Source of the DNA: DATAUK01 sp036268295
GTDB lineage: Bacteria; Actinomycetota; Actinomycetes; JAFAQI01
Direction of reading: 5' to 3'
Length of the DNA stretch: 64,000 bases
Assembly: GCA_036268295.1 (NCBI GenBank)
Contig: DATAUK010000030.1
Coordinates: forward strand, 1-64,000
In this document: piece after piece, positions 8,376-16,530 of the stretch
Layout: each line of letters begins with the position of its first letter
Position numbering within the stretch: the first letter of the stretch is position 1
Program-made: the position numbers and the translations under genes
The notes under the pieces: model-generated
Databases searched by the model: none
The model's input: only the letters and a program-made list of their open reading frames with translations
What the model was told of the DNA's origin: nothing

Positions 8376-9362
8376 CTATGTGCCGCCGTTTGCCGGCTGG
8401 TCGGCTCGCCGAAGTCGCATCGGATGCAGCAACGCATAACCGCGAACCGGTCGCGGCGGAACCCGGCGCAGCCGCCATTTCTCATCACCGTCGAGAGCGG
8501 AGGCGAAGTCGCGATCCACGAGCACCGACCCGGGCCGCGCGATCGACGTCAGCCGGCTGGCCAGGTTGACCGGCTCACCGTAGACATCGCCGAGCCGCGA
8601 CAGCACCGTGCCACACGCCAGACCGATCCGGAGATCCGGGATGTTGTCGAGGTCCGCCACCTGTTCCAGCAGCTGCATCGCGACCTCAGCCGCGGTCTGG
8701 ACATCGTCGGCGACGAACAGCACCTCGTCGCCGATCGTCTTGACCATGCGGGCTCCGGCCGAGGCGACGATGTCCGACGTTGTGCTCTCGAACCGCTCGA
8801 CCAGCGCGCCAAGAGCAACCTCGTCGAGCTCCCTCGTGAGGCTGGTGAATCCGACCAGGTCGGCGAAGCCGACCGACATCGACCGGGCGGCGAACTCGTC
8901 GCGATCGACGGATAGTGCGCGGGCTGCCGCCGCCGCGAGGTGACGGCGCCAGACATAGCCGATCAGGCCCTCGACGACCGGCACCAGGTGCTCGGCCCGC
9001 TCGAGCGCGTCCTCAGCGGCAGTGTCGGGATCGGCCATCGATCCGATCGCAGCGAGCTGCCAGTCCGCAAGCCGTGCGAGCGACTGGCCGAGCGCCCTCG
9101 CCATTGAGACCTGCATGGCGTCGTCGAGCCAGCCCTGCTTGCCGAGCTGGTCGACGGTACGCAGCGCCCACACGTCTCGCTCGGTGAAGGCCTGGGTCTC
9201 GCCCTCGACGTCGGCGAAGCCGAGCGCCCGCCAGAGCTCCTGGGCGTGCTCGATCTCGACGCCGGCAAGCTCGGCCAGTTCGGCGAGGGTGTGCCGCCGC
9301 TCGCCACCGAGCAGCTCTCGCTCGATGTCGGCCGGGCTGGTCGGCTCGCCGTCCTCGCTCAC
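8376..9362 (-). CDS. Class III adenylate cyclase with N-terminal regulatory domain
   Basis: A 328-residue cyclase with no predicted membrane span. The N-terminal half (residues 1 to about 155) is helical and begins ERELLGGERRHTLAELAELAG, which resembles the adenylate cyclase regulatory domain of mycobacterial Rv1264/Rv2212. The catalytic domain has the metal-binding GFADLVGFTSLTREL, the purine-selecting Lys in MVKTIGDEVLF with the second metal Asp, and DVYGEPVNLASRL with the transition-state Asn and Arg. All key residues appear present, so activity on ATP is expected. Rv1264 is pH-regulated through this kind of domain; whether this one is too is unknown. It is first in the run leading to HMG-CoA lyase. 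Confidence 0.93.
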   Translation of the reverse strand: MSEDGEPTSPADIERELLGGERRHTLAELAELAGVEIEHAQELWRALGFADVEGETQAFTERDVWALRTVDQLGKQGWLDDAMQVSMARALGQSLARLADWQLAAIGSMADPDTAAEDALERAEHLVPVVEGLIGYVWRRHLAAAAARALSVDRDEFAARSMSVGFADLVGFTSLTRELDEVALGALVERFESTTSDIVASAGARMVKTIGDEVLFVADDVQTAAEVAMQLLEQVADLDNIPDLRIGLACGTVLSRLGDVYGEPVNLASRLTSIARPGSVLVDRDFASALDGDEKWRLRRVPPRPVRGYALLHPMRLRRADQPANGGT

Positions 9363-9379
9363 CCTGGCATCATCCCGGA

Positions 9380-11080
9380 TCAGCCGAGAAGCCGGCTGAT
9401 CGCCGCGGCAAATCGTTGCGGTGAGGTGGCCGGATCACCGAGCGCGTCCGCGAGCAGCTCACGTCGTGCGGTCCGCGACCCGTCGGGTCCGCCGAGCGCC
9501 GCGATCACCAGGTCCTCTAGACCGTCGAGCTCCGGCGTCAACACGAACCCGCCGAGAGTCGAGGGGAAGCGCTCGATGAATGCAGCCGAACCGAGCCCGC
9601 GAGTGTCGACAACGGCGTACGGCCGGTCATAGGGCAGGTATTCGTTGATAACGCTGGAAACATCGCCGATTAACGCCGAGGATCCAGCGAAGGTCTCGGT
9701 GATCGTCTCGTCGGCCGGCACTCGGCCGACGAGCTCCACGATGCGGCGGTCCGCGGCTCGTAGCTGCGGGTTTCGACGCCCGGTCAGTGGATGCGGCCGG
9801 TAGCGGACTCGAAGGTCCGGACGGGCCAGCAGGTTCTCGACCAGTGCCGGTCCGATGTGCGCGAGCGAGCTGTGATGTGGGTCGTCGCCCCAGCCCTCCC
9901 AGGTCGGCGCGTAGACGATCGTCGGACGTTCCGGCTTTCCGGCGCCGGTGGTCTCGATCTGCGGCCGCCCGATCTCCACGATCGCGCTGTCCGCCACTCC
10001 GACGGCTGCGGTCGCGTAGCGACGGCGGCCGAGCGGTCCGGCGACCCACACCTCGTCGTAGACCCGCGCGAACGGATTGACGCTGTCGGGCTTGTCACTG
10101 TCGCCATGGCCGATGAAGACACTACGGATCTCAGGCCGGCGCAACAACGACAGGTTGTTGCCACTGTGGGTGACGAACAACGCGACCACCCGCGGCGGCA
10201 GCGCAAGCGAGGCGATCGTGCCGTTGAACGGGGTGCAGATCACCGGCAGCGAGGTCTCGCCAAGTGCATCGAGGACCGCCTGACTGCGCAGGACGATCAA
10301 CACTCGCCGGTCGAGTCGCGCCAGCGGCGCGAGCCACATCCGGACCTGATAGATCTCCTCCGGCGTTGCCGCGAAATAGAGCACCACCTCGGGCGCCAGG
10401 ACCTCGATCGCCGTCGTCGCCGCCTCGGTGAGCCGGGTGCGCAGCTTCGCGCGCATCAGCGTGATGGTCTGGCCGGCCAGCAGCGCAGCCGGCAGGGCCG
10501 CCAGCAAAGTAGCGACCGCCAGCCCGGTCGCCGCCGCGGCCGGCGTGCTCTCGTTCATCGCGAGCGTGAGACCCAGCCCGGCGATCACCGCGACCGCAGC
10601 GTCGGAACCCATCGGAGTCATCGCGATCGGTACGGGTGGTCGCGGCAGCGCGAATCCGCCGAGGTCGAGATTGCGGGTGACCAACGGCAGTCGGCGCACC
10701 CGGACGATCACCAGCCGCAGCGCTTCGGCAGCGATCGCGACGCCGATCACGACGACGGCCGTCACGGCGGTGCCGACGACGATCGAGGGTTCGAGGCAGC
10801 GCGCCGCGAGAAGGAGTATGGCGAGCATCCGGATCGCGCTGCGGGTCGGTAAGCCCGCACCTGCCTGGCTCAGCGCCCGCGCCGCGAACCGCGATCGGCT
10901 CGCAATCACGACCTCGACAATGAGGCTCGCGGCAAGCGCGGCGACTGTCCCCCAGCCGCTTCGTGACGCGGCGGCTGCAACCGCTCCGGCCAACGATGCG
11001 GCGAGCAGACCGACCAGCACCAGCGCAGGGGTCCGGGCGGCGCGGTCGCGGATCAGGCTCGGGCTAGGCACCTGCGACAT
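9380..11080 (-). CDS. TagF-like CDP-glycerol/ribitol glycerophosphotransferase-family membrane protein
   Basis: A 566-residue protein. The first ~200 residues hold several hydrophobic segments (for example residues 19-36, 44-60, 85-130 and 160-200). The C-terminal part resembles the GT-B-like polymerase domain of teichoic acid enzymes: FIGHGDSDKPDSVNPFARVY, VYAPTWEGWGDD, YRPHPLTG and LIGDVSSVINEYLPYDRPY. HGDSDK stands where TagB/TagF proteins usually have an HGTPLK-type motif, so this is a divergent subfamily. It is a clear paralogue of the protein at 16531. It would polymerise or attach polyol-phosphate units at the membrane inner face. It stands apart from the main wall-polymer operon, 17 bp downstream of nothing related. 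Confidence 0.82.
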   Translation of the reverse strand: MSQVPSPSLIRDRAARTPALVLVGLLAASLAGAVAAAASRSGWGTVAALAASLIVEVVIASRSRFAARALSQAGAGLPTRSAIRMLAILLLAARCLEPSIVVGTAVTAVVVIGVAIAAEALRLVIVRVRRLPLVTRNLDLGGFALPRPPVPIAMTPMGSDAAVAVIAGLGLTLAMNESTPAAAATGLAVATLLAALPAALLAGQTITLMRAKLRTRLTEAATTAIEVLAPEVVLYFAATPEEIYQVRMWLAPLARLDRRVLIVLRSQAVLDALGETSLPVICTPFNGTIASLALPPRVVALFVTHSGNNLSLLRRPEIRSVFIGHGDSDKPDSVNPFARVYDEVWVAGPLGRRRYATAAVGVADSAIVEIGRPQIETTGAGKPERPTIVYAPTWEGWGDDPHHSSLAHIGPALVENLLARPDLRVRYRPHPLTGRRNPQLRAADRRIVELVGRVPADETITETFAGSSALIGDVSSVINEYLPYDRPYAVVDTRGLGSAAFIERFPSTLGGFVLTPELDGLEDLVIAALGGPDGSRTARRELLADALGDPATSPQRFAAAISRLLG

Positions 11081-11136
11081 CCAACATCACGGCGACCACG
11101 CCCACCATCAAACCGCACCACCGCGCGGTCAAGGCG

Positions 11137-12354
11137 CTACTGACAGGCCGCAGGAACCGGGTAGTTGGTAATCCCGTAAGGACTAGCGACGTACACCTGC
11201 TGCTCGGTCGGCGCGATCGTGATGTCACCCGTCGCGATCGGATCGGTGCGCTGGACCGAGTCGGCGATCGGAAGCGTGATCGTTGCACTCGGACCGCTCG
11301 TCGGACTCGCATAGTCAAAGCAGGTCAGCTTCACCCGCTGACGCTCGGTGGCGACCCACACCGTGCGACCGCTGGTCCATACCCGGTCCGCGCCCCCCGG
11401 GAGAGAGGCGGTGTTGATCACGGCGCCGGTCGGAAGCGGGTGCAGCGTGGCGTCGAACAACTCCAGCGTTGCCGTTGCGCCAGTCCCCGTGGTCGCCCAC
11501 AGGCCCTCCTGACTCGAGGCGATGGTCATCTCGGTCCCCTGAACTGCGGCTAGCGAGTCGGCCGATCCGGACTCACCCGCGTTGATGATCAGCCGGGACC
11601 GGCCGCCGTCGGTGGTCCCCAGCGTCGCCACCGATCCGCCGACCACGGCCACCCTGGTCGGCAAGTAGTTCTTGGCCGAAGGTGCCATCACGGTCGCGTT
11701 GTGCCGCGTTGCCTGCACCGGCTGGGAACCACCAGGCTGCGCCAGCGTGACTGTGACCGTGCCTTGATCGGTCGCGAGCACAGCGCGACCTCTTCCGAAT
11801 GGCAGCACATCGAAAGGCGCAGCGGGGAGGTAGTGGTCGTTGGTCAGCAGCATGGAGCGCTTCGTGAGGTCGGCCGAGAACTCCGCCACGCCCGGTCGAT
11901 GGCCGGCGTTCGACGGATAGAAGGTGACCCACACCGTGCCGTCGGGCGCAACCGCAACCGAGCTCGGTCCGGCCGGCAGGTTGGCGGCACCCACCTCACC
12001 GCCCGTGGCCCGGTCGTAGGCCGTCACCAATCCCTTCGGATAGGCATTCGTCGCGACGTACAGCGTGCTCGTCGTCGCGGTCATCGCCACGACGTTGGAG
12101 TCGGACTGCCGGAATCGCTGCTGTGGCCCGGCTGAGATCTTCTGCGCCGGCTTGCCCCCGAGACCGTTGTTGACGACGACGACGGTCACGCCGGCGACGA
12201 CCAGCGCCGCCGCGACGACGACTGCACCCATCCGTCGCCGGTAGGTCCGGACGCCCCGCCGCACCTGATCGGCCAGCTCCGGCGGCAGCGGCGGCATGCT
12301 CGACCCGACCAGGTCGAAGACCTCACTCAGCTCCTGCTCGATGTCGGTCGCCAT
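11137..12354 (-). CDS. Membrane-anchored beta-propeller-like protein coupled to a SigE-family sigma factor
   Basis: A 405-residue protein. Residues 1 to about 45 are cytosolic and charged (DIEQELSEVFDLVGSS, then RRGVRTYRRRMG), followed by one hydrophobic span (about residues 46-64). The large outside domain has repeating short strands such as ATTSTLYVATNAY, VAPDGTVWVTFYPS and APTEQQVYVASPYGI, typical of beta-propellers. The ATG at 12354 overlaps the sigma factor stop by one base (TGATG). The layout (cytosolic stub, one span, outside sensor) suggests an anti-sigma or co-regulator role, but no recognised anti-sigma domain is visible, so this is inference. Function is otherwise unknown. Confidence 0.75.
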   Translation of the reverse strand: MATDIEQELSEVFDLVGSSMPPLPPELADQVRRGVRTYRRRMGAVVVAAALVVAGVTVVVVNNGLGGKPAQKISAGPQQRFRQSDSNVVAMTATTSTLYVATNAYPKGLVTAYDRATGGEVGAANLPAGPSSVAVAPDGTVWVTFYPSNAGHRPGVAEFSADLTKRSMLLTNDHYLPAAPFDVLPFGRGRAVLATDQGTVTVTLAQPGGSQPVQATRHNATVMAPSAKNYLPTRVAVVGGSVATLGTTDGGRSRLIINAGESGSADSLAAVQGTEMTIASSQEGLWATTGTGATATLELFDATLHPLPTGAVINTASLPGGADRVWTSGRTVWVATERQRVKLTCFDYASPTSGPSATITLPIADSVQRTDPIATGDITIAPTEQQVYVASPYGITNYPVPAACQ

Positions 12355-12848
12355 CACACCCTCCCGCTCGGCATCAACGTCCGCAGTCGCGCGAGTGCGC
12401 GGGCGTGTTGGCTCTTGACTGTCCCGACCGAGCACTCCATGACCGCGGCGGTCTGAGCCTCGGTGAGACCTTCGAAGTAGCGCAGCACCAGCACCGCGCG
12501 CTGGCCTGCGGGCAGCTCGCGGACCGCGCGCATCAGCGCATCGCGTGACGCCGTCAGATCGCTCGGGTCGGCTTCGGCAAGGCGCGCCTCGCCCAGCCCG
12601 ACCTCAGCGACCCCGCGACGGCGCCGCCATCGATCGGTCGACGCGTTGACCAGCGCCCGCCGCACATATGACTCCGGTGCGCCGTCGCGGTTGATCCGCG
12701 GCCAGCTCCGGTAGGTCCGCTCAAGTGCGCCCTGCAGCAGGTCCTCGGCGGCGTACCGATCTCCGGTCAGCAGGTGCGCCAGGCCGAGCAGCCGGCGCGA
12801 GGAGCCGGCAACGAAAGCGGTGAAGTCCGCATCGTCGGCTGTTCGCAC
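12354..12848 (-). CDS. SigE-family ECF RNA polymerase sigma factor
   Basis: A 164-residue sigma factor with only regions sigma2 and sigma4. Sigma2 covers about residues 8-75 (LLGLAHLLTGDRYAAEDLLQ and the RTYRSWPRI stretch). Sigma4 covers about residues 105-160 with LPAGQRAVLVLRYFEGLTEAQTA and the helix-turn-helix recognition segment CSVGTVKSQHARALARLR. GTG start at 12848. The downstream single-span beta-propeller protein is translationally coupled and may control it. A second, similar sigma/membrane-protein pair is at 26160-27895. The regulon is unknown. Confidence 0.93.
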   Translation of the reverse strand: MRTADDADFTAFVAGSSRRLLGLAHLLTGDRYAAEDLLQGALERTYRSWPRINRDGAPESYVRRALVNASTDRWRRRRGVAEVGLGEARLAEADPSDLTASRDALMRAVRELPAGQRAVLVLRYFEGLTEAQTAAVMECSVGTVKSQHARALARLRTLMPSGRV

Positions 12849-12925
12849 CTCGAGCCATCCCCTCTCGCTACTGCGCTCCGTTCACCGTAGACACGCAGCG
12901 CAGGCCCAGAAGGTTGTCGCCTCGC

Positions 12926-13459
12926 TCAACGCAGCCGCTGCGCCTCGTCCTCGACGAGCCGGTAGATGTCGCGCTGGACATTCTCGACCTTGGGTACGTC
13001 GGTCAGCACGACCTGGCCACGATCGCCGGCCGACTCGATGATCAACGTGCCGGAGCCGAAGCATCGCTCGACGATCGAGCGGGAGAACGAGACGTCGTTG
13101 ACCCGCGTCAGCGGCACGTCGCGGCCGCGGCGGGACAGCACACCGTTGCGCATCAGCACCCGGCGATTGGTCACGACGTACCTCGTCGTCAGCCAGCGGA
13201 AGAGCGGCCGAGCCGACCACCAAACGAGGATGACGATCCCCACGACCACGATCACGGCGCGCAGCGGCTGTCGCGCGCCGTTGGACGGCAGCGTGAACCA
13301 GCCGTAGGACGCGAGGCCGACGACGATCGGCAGCAACGTGACCGGCACCGCGACGCGCCGCCAGTGCGGCCGCAGGTTGCGGACGACCTCCTCGCCGTCA
13401 TCGAGCACACTCTCCGGGAACGGCACTGCGCTAATCAGCCTTTCGGACGTGGGTGACAT
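12926..13459 (-). CDS. PH domain-containing membrane protein (bPH2, Rv3278-like)
   Basis: A 177-residue protein with two hydrophobic segments (about residues 38-58 and 66-86). A bacterial PH domain follows, with YVVTNRRVLMRNGVLSRRGRDVPLTRVNDVSF and later FGSGTLIIES. It is likely an inner-membrane protein with the PH domain in the cytosol. The precise role is unknown. The gene overlaps the end of birA by 29 bp and matches the remembered position of Rv3278 between purK/GtrA and birA in M. tuberculosis, which supports a role tied to the envelope or acyl-CoA carboxylase locus. Confidence 0.85.
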   Translation of the reverse strand: MSPTSERLISAVPFPESVLDDGEEVVRNLRPHWRRVAVPVTLLPIVVGLASYGWFTLPSNGARQPLRAVIVVVGIVILVWWSARPLFRWLTTRYVVTNRRVLMRNGVLSRRGRDVPLTRVNDVSFSRSIVERCFGSGTLIIESAGDRGQVVLTDVPKVENVQRDIYRLVEDEAQRLR

Positions 13460-14240
13460 CGCCGGCGAGCCAACCTCGCTCGGCGCCGGTCGCGTCGTCG
13501 CGCAGCGTCAAGGCACCGCTGTCATCGATCGCGGTCACCTCACCGCGCACGATGTCCCCTCCTGGCAGCTGCAGTTCGACGTGACGCCCAATCGTCTCGC
13601 ATCGCTCGCGATATGCCGGAATGACCGATGCCGACGAACCGGCCGTGTCGTGCCAGCCCTGGTAGCGACGAGCGAGCGAGCGCAGCAGCTCCTTCGCGAT
13701 GATCTCGCGGTCGGTCACCCCACCGGCGATGGCGAGGCTGGTCGCGGTCGCGGTGGGAAGCTCCTCCGGCTTGGTCGACACATTGAGCCCGATGCCGACG
13801 ACCACCGAGCTCTCGACCCGCTCGACCAGGATGCCGGCCAGCTTGCGGTCGTCGACCAGGACATCGTTGGGCCACTTCAGTGTCGCCTCGACCTGACCGA
13901 CGCTCAGGACCGCCTCGACGACGGCCAGCCCGGCCAGCAACGGGATCAGCGGCCAGGCCGAGACTTCGATCTGCGGTCGCAGCAACGCCGACATCAAGAC
14001 ACCGGCGCGGGCGGGTGACGACCACCCGCGGTCGAGCCGCCCGCGACCGGCGCTCTGCCGTTCGGCAATCACGACAAGGCCCTCGGCGGCACCGGTGCGG
14101 GCAGCGCCGGCCACTTCGGCGTTCGTCGACTCTGTGCTGTCGAGGACGCGGATCTCCCGCCACACCGGACCGGTCGAGAGCGCACGGTTGAGGCGCGCCA
14201 CCGACAACGGTGGGCGGCTCAGATCACTCCAGATGCCCAA
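13431..14240 (-). CDS. birA: Biotin-[acetyl-CoA-carboxylase] ligase BirA
   Basis: A 269-residue monofunctional biotin protein ligase. It should activate biotin to biotinyl-AMP and attach it to the carboxylase alpha subunit at 24402. Catalytic features are DSTESTNAEV, the biotinyl-AMP loop ERQSAGRGRLDRGW, and LKWPNDVLVDDRKLAGILVE containing the conserved Lys and Asp. A C-terminal SH3-like domain ends the protein. There is no N-terminal DNA-binding helix-turn-helix, so it is not expected to repress biotin genes. Its position next to accD5 and the epsilon subunit is functionally sensible. Confidence 0.96.
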   Translation of the reverse strand: MGIWSDLSRPPLSVARLNRALSTGPVWREIRVLDSTESTNAEVAGAARTGAAEGLVVIAERQSAGRGRLDRGWSSPARAGVLMSALLRPQIEVSAWPLIPLLAGLAVVEAVLSVGQVEATLKWPNDVLVDDRKLAGILVERVESSVVVGIGLNVSTKPEELPTATATSLAIAGGVTDREIIAKELLRSLARRYQGWHDTAGSSASVIPAYRERCETIGRHVELQLPGGDIVRGEVTAIDDSGALTLRDDATGAERGWLAGDVTHVRKAD

Positions 14241-14247
14241 GTGATGG

Positions 14248-14523
14248 TCAGCCCTGGATCATGTTGTGCACCGGCGCCACCATCGGCGGATTCAGCGTGA
14301 CGCCTTGCTCGGTGAGAATCGGGACCAGCGTCTGGCCGAACGCCTCGAAGTCTTCCTGCGACTCCCAGATGTCGAAGACCTGGATCTCGCCACCGGACTC
14401 CAGTGCAAGATGCAGCGTGCGACCCTTGGCCGCCCCAGCGCCGGCAGCTTCGAGCGCCGCAAGCGTCGCGGCGTACTTGTCCGGCGTGAAGCCGTTGTGC
14501 ACGAGGTAGAACGACGTCGCCAT
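14248..14523 (-). CDS. Small dimeric alpha-beta barrel (ABM-like) protein
   Basis: A 91-residue protein beginning MATSFYLVHNGF; I prefer the ATG at 14523 to one five codons upstream (14538). Features such as EIQVFDIWESQEDFEAFGQTLVP suggest the antibiotic-biosynthesis-monooxygenase/dimeric ferredoxin-like fold, in which small proteins of this size form dimers. No catalytic residues can be assigned and the function is unknown. It lies 8 bp upstream of birA on the same strand and is divergent from accD5. Confidence 0.7.
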   Translation of the reverse strand: MATSFYLVHNGFTPDKYAATLAALEAAGAGAAKGRTLHLALESGGEIQVFDIWESQEDFEAFGQTLVPILTEQGVTLNPPMVAPVHNMIQG

Positions 14524-14617
14524 GATGTCCCCACCCAACCAGTTCGGGCCGCAGTCTGCGCCCAGCGGGTGCGACCGTACTTCGATGCCGGTGCGATGAC
14601 AACGCTCGGCCGGGCGT

Positions 14618-14634
14618 CGCCGTAAAGTACGGCG
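14618..14634. promoter_or_regulatory. Inverted repeat abutting the accD start (operator or promoter element)
   Basis: A perfect 7-bp inverted repeat, CGCCGTA-AAG-TACGGCG, ends two bases before the ATG of the AccD5-type gene. It includes TAAAGT, which could serve as a -10 box. There is no room for a Shine-Dalgarno sequence between repeat and start codon, so either translation is leaderless or the repeat masks initiation. The binding protein is unknown. Confidence 0.5.
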
Positions 14635-14636
14635 TT

Positions 14637-16232
14637 ATGAGCGCCCAACCCGATGAGACGCCCAGCCCGCGCACGACAGCGGGCCGCCTCGCCGAACTCA
14701 GCCATCGCACCGATGAGGCGGTGCACGCCGGCTCGCAGCGCGCGATCGACAAGCAGCACGCCAAGGGCAAGATGACCGCCCGCGAGCGGATCGCCGCCCT
14801 GCTCGACGAGGGCTCGTTCGTCGAGCTCGACGCCCTGGCCCGGCACCGTGCCCACGACTTCGACATGCCGGACAGCCGGCCCTACGGCGACGGCGTCGTC
14901 ACCGGTTACGGCACCGTCCATGGCCGGCAGGTGTGCGTGTTCAGCCAGGACTTCACCGTCTTCGGCGGCTCGCTCGGCGAGGTCTTCGGCGAGAAGATCT
15001 GCAAGGTCATGGACCTGGCGATGAAGACCGGCTGCCCGGTGGTCGGGATCAACGACTCCGGCGGCGCCCGGATCCAGGAAGGCGTTGTCGCGCTTGGACT
15101 TTACGCCGAGATCTTCTACCGCAACGTGATGGCCTCCGGCGTCGTACCGCAGGTCTCGCTGGTCATGGGACCGTGCGCGGGCGGCGCGGTCTACTCCCCC
15201 GCGATCACCGACTTCACGATCATGGTCGACCAGACCTCGCACATGTTCATCACCGGTCCGGACGTGATCAAGACGGTGACCGGCGAAGACGTCACGATGG
15301 AGGATCTCGGCGGCGCGCGCAGCCACAACACCAAGTCCGGTGTCGCGCATTTCATGTCCGCAGACGAGCTCGAGGCGCTCGAGCTGACCCGCGCGTTGCT
15401 CTCCTTCCTGCCGAGCAACAACATGGAGCAGCCACCGTCCTACGACGACGAGGACCTCGACGCACTCACGCCGGATGACTTCCTCGACACCTTCATCCCT
15501 GACACCTCGAACCAGCCCTACGACATCACGACCGTCATCGGTCACGTCGTGGACGACGGCGAGTTTCTCCAGGTGCACGAGTTATTCGCACCGAACATCG
15601 TCTGCGGCTTCGGCCGGGTCGACGGCCACTCGATCGGAGTCGTGGCCAACCAGCCGATGCAGTTCGCCGGCACCCTCGACATCGACGCGTCGGAGAAGGC
15701 CGCTCGATTCGTGCGGACCTGCGACGCGTTCAACATCCCGGTGCTGACATTCGTCGACGTGCCCGGCTTCCTACCGGGCACTGCCCAGGAGTGGAACGGC
15801 ATCATCCGCCGCGGCGCGAAACTGCTCTTCGCCTACGCCGAGGCAACCGTGCCGAAGGTCACCATCATCACCCGCAAGGCCTACGGCGGCGCGTACGACG
15901 TCATGGGCTCCAAGCACCTGCGCGCCGACATCAACCTCGCCTGGCCATCCGCCGAGATCGCGGTGATGGGCGCCCAAGGTGCGGTCAACATCCTGCACCG
16001 CCGCACCATCGCCGGCGCTACCGATGAGGCCGCTGCCGAAGCGAGGCGCAAGGAGCTGGTGACCGACTACGAAGACCACTTCGCCAACCCCTACATCGCC
16101 GCCGAGCGCGGCTACATCGACGCCGTGATCAAACCCTCGGTGACCCGACTAGAGGTGATCCGCGCGCTTCGCCTGCTCCGCACCAAGCGGCAGTCCCTCC
16201 CACCGAAAAAGCACGGCAACATCCCGCTATGA
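14637..16232 (+). CDS. accD5: Propionyl/acyl-CoA carboxylase beta subunit (AccD5/PccB-like)
   Basis: A 531-residue carboxyltransferase subunit that carboxylates propionyl-CoA (and perhaps acetyl-CoA) to methylmalonyl- or malonyl-CoA. Family features are KGKMTARERIAALLDEGSF, the first oxyanion-hole segment MGPCAGGAVYSPAITDF, GGARSHNTKSGVAHF, and the second-half RKAYGGAYDVMGSKHL, ending with LPPKKHGNIPL as in actinobacterial PccB/AccD5. ATG start at 14637, directly after a palindrome. The epsilon subunit gene follows after 40 bp, as in mycobacteria and Streptomyces. It is flanked by birA and works with the biotinylated subunit at 24402. Confidence 0.95.
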   Translation: MSAQPDETPSPRTTAGRLAELSHRTDEAVHAGSQRAIDKQHAKGKMTARERIAALLDEGSFVELDALARHRAHDFDMPDSRPYGDGVVTGYGTVHGRQVCVFSQDFTVFGGSLGEVFGEKICKVMDLAMKTGCPVVGINDSGGARIQEGVVALGLYAEIFYRNVMASGVVPQVSLVMGPCAGGAVYSPAITDFTIMVDQTSHMFITGPDVIKTVTGEDVTMEDLGGARSHNTKSGVAHFMSADELEALELTRALLSFLPSNNMEQPPSYDDEDLDALTPDDFLDTFIPDTSNQPYDITTVIGHVVDDGEFLQVHELFAPNIVCGFGRVDGHSIGVVANQPMQFAGTLDIDASEKAARFVRTCDAFNIPVLTFVDVPGFLPGTAQEWNGIIRRGAKLLFAYAEATVPKVTIITRKAYGGAYDVMGSKHLRADINLAWPSAEIAVMGAQGAVNILHRRTIAGATDEAAAEARRKELVTDYEDHFANPYIAAERGYIDAVIKPSVTRLEVIRALRLLRTKRQSLPPKKHGNIPL

Positions 16233-16272
16233 CCACCCCACGAAGTCGCTCAATACTGCGCGGGGACCCCGC

Positions 16273-16470
16273 GTGAGCACCCAAGCTCAGCCACCGGTGC
16301 TTCGCGTCGTTCGGGGCGGCACACCGACCGACGAGGAGCTCGCCGCACTCACCGTCGCCATCACCGCGGGCGCGGCCGCAACGGTCGCCCGCGATGCGCC
16401 GTCGCTGCGCCGACCGCTCTCGCCATGGGTAGCCAGCGGTCTCGTCAAAGGCACCCGCACGAGCCCCTAA
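16273..16470 (+). CDS. accE: Acyl-CoA carboxylase epsilon subunit
   Basis: A 65-residue protein starting at GTG 16273. The LRVVRGGTPTDEELAALTVAI core and a late Trp (SPWVASGL) match the small actinobacterial epsilon subunit. In mycobacteria and Streptomyces this subunit stimulates assembly of the alpha-beta carboxylase. Its position right after the beta subunit gene supports the call. It is short but within the family range. A strong hairpin follows at 16479-16520. Confidence 0.88.
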   Translation: MSTQAQPPVLRVVRGGTPTDEELAALTVAITAGAAATVARDAPSLRRPLSPWVASGLVKGTRTSP

Positions 16471-16478
16471 GCCGCAAG

Positions 16479-16520
16479 CGTCAGACGCTGCGGGCGCTGT
16501 GGCGCCCGCACGCTCTGACG
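16479..16520. terminator. Hairpin terminator between accE and the TagF-like gene
   Basis: Two 19-nt arms (16479-16497 and 16502-16520) pair around a TGTG loop with one internal mismatch block: outer CGTCAGA/TCTGACG and inner GCGGGCGC/GCGCCCGC. It sits between convergent genes and could stop transcription from both sides. There is no clear T-tract, as is common in actinobacteria. Its right arm is almost identical to that of the hairpin at 43127-43168. Confidence 0.75.
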
Positions 16521-16530
16521 GATCCGCTGG

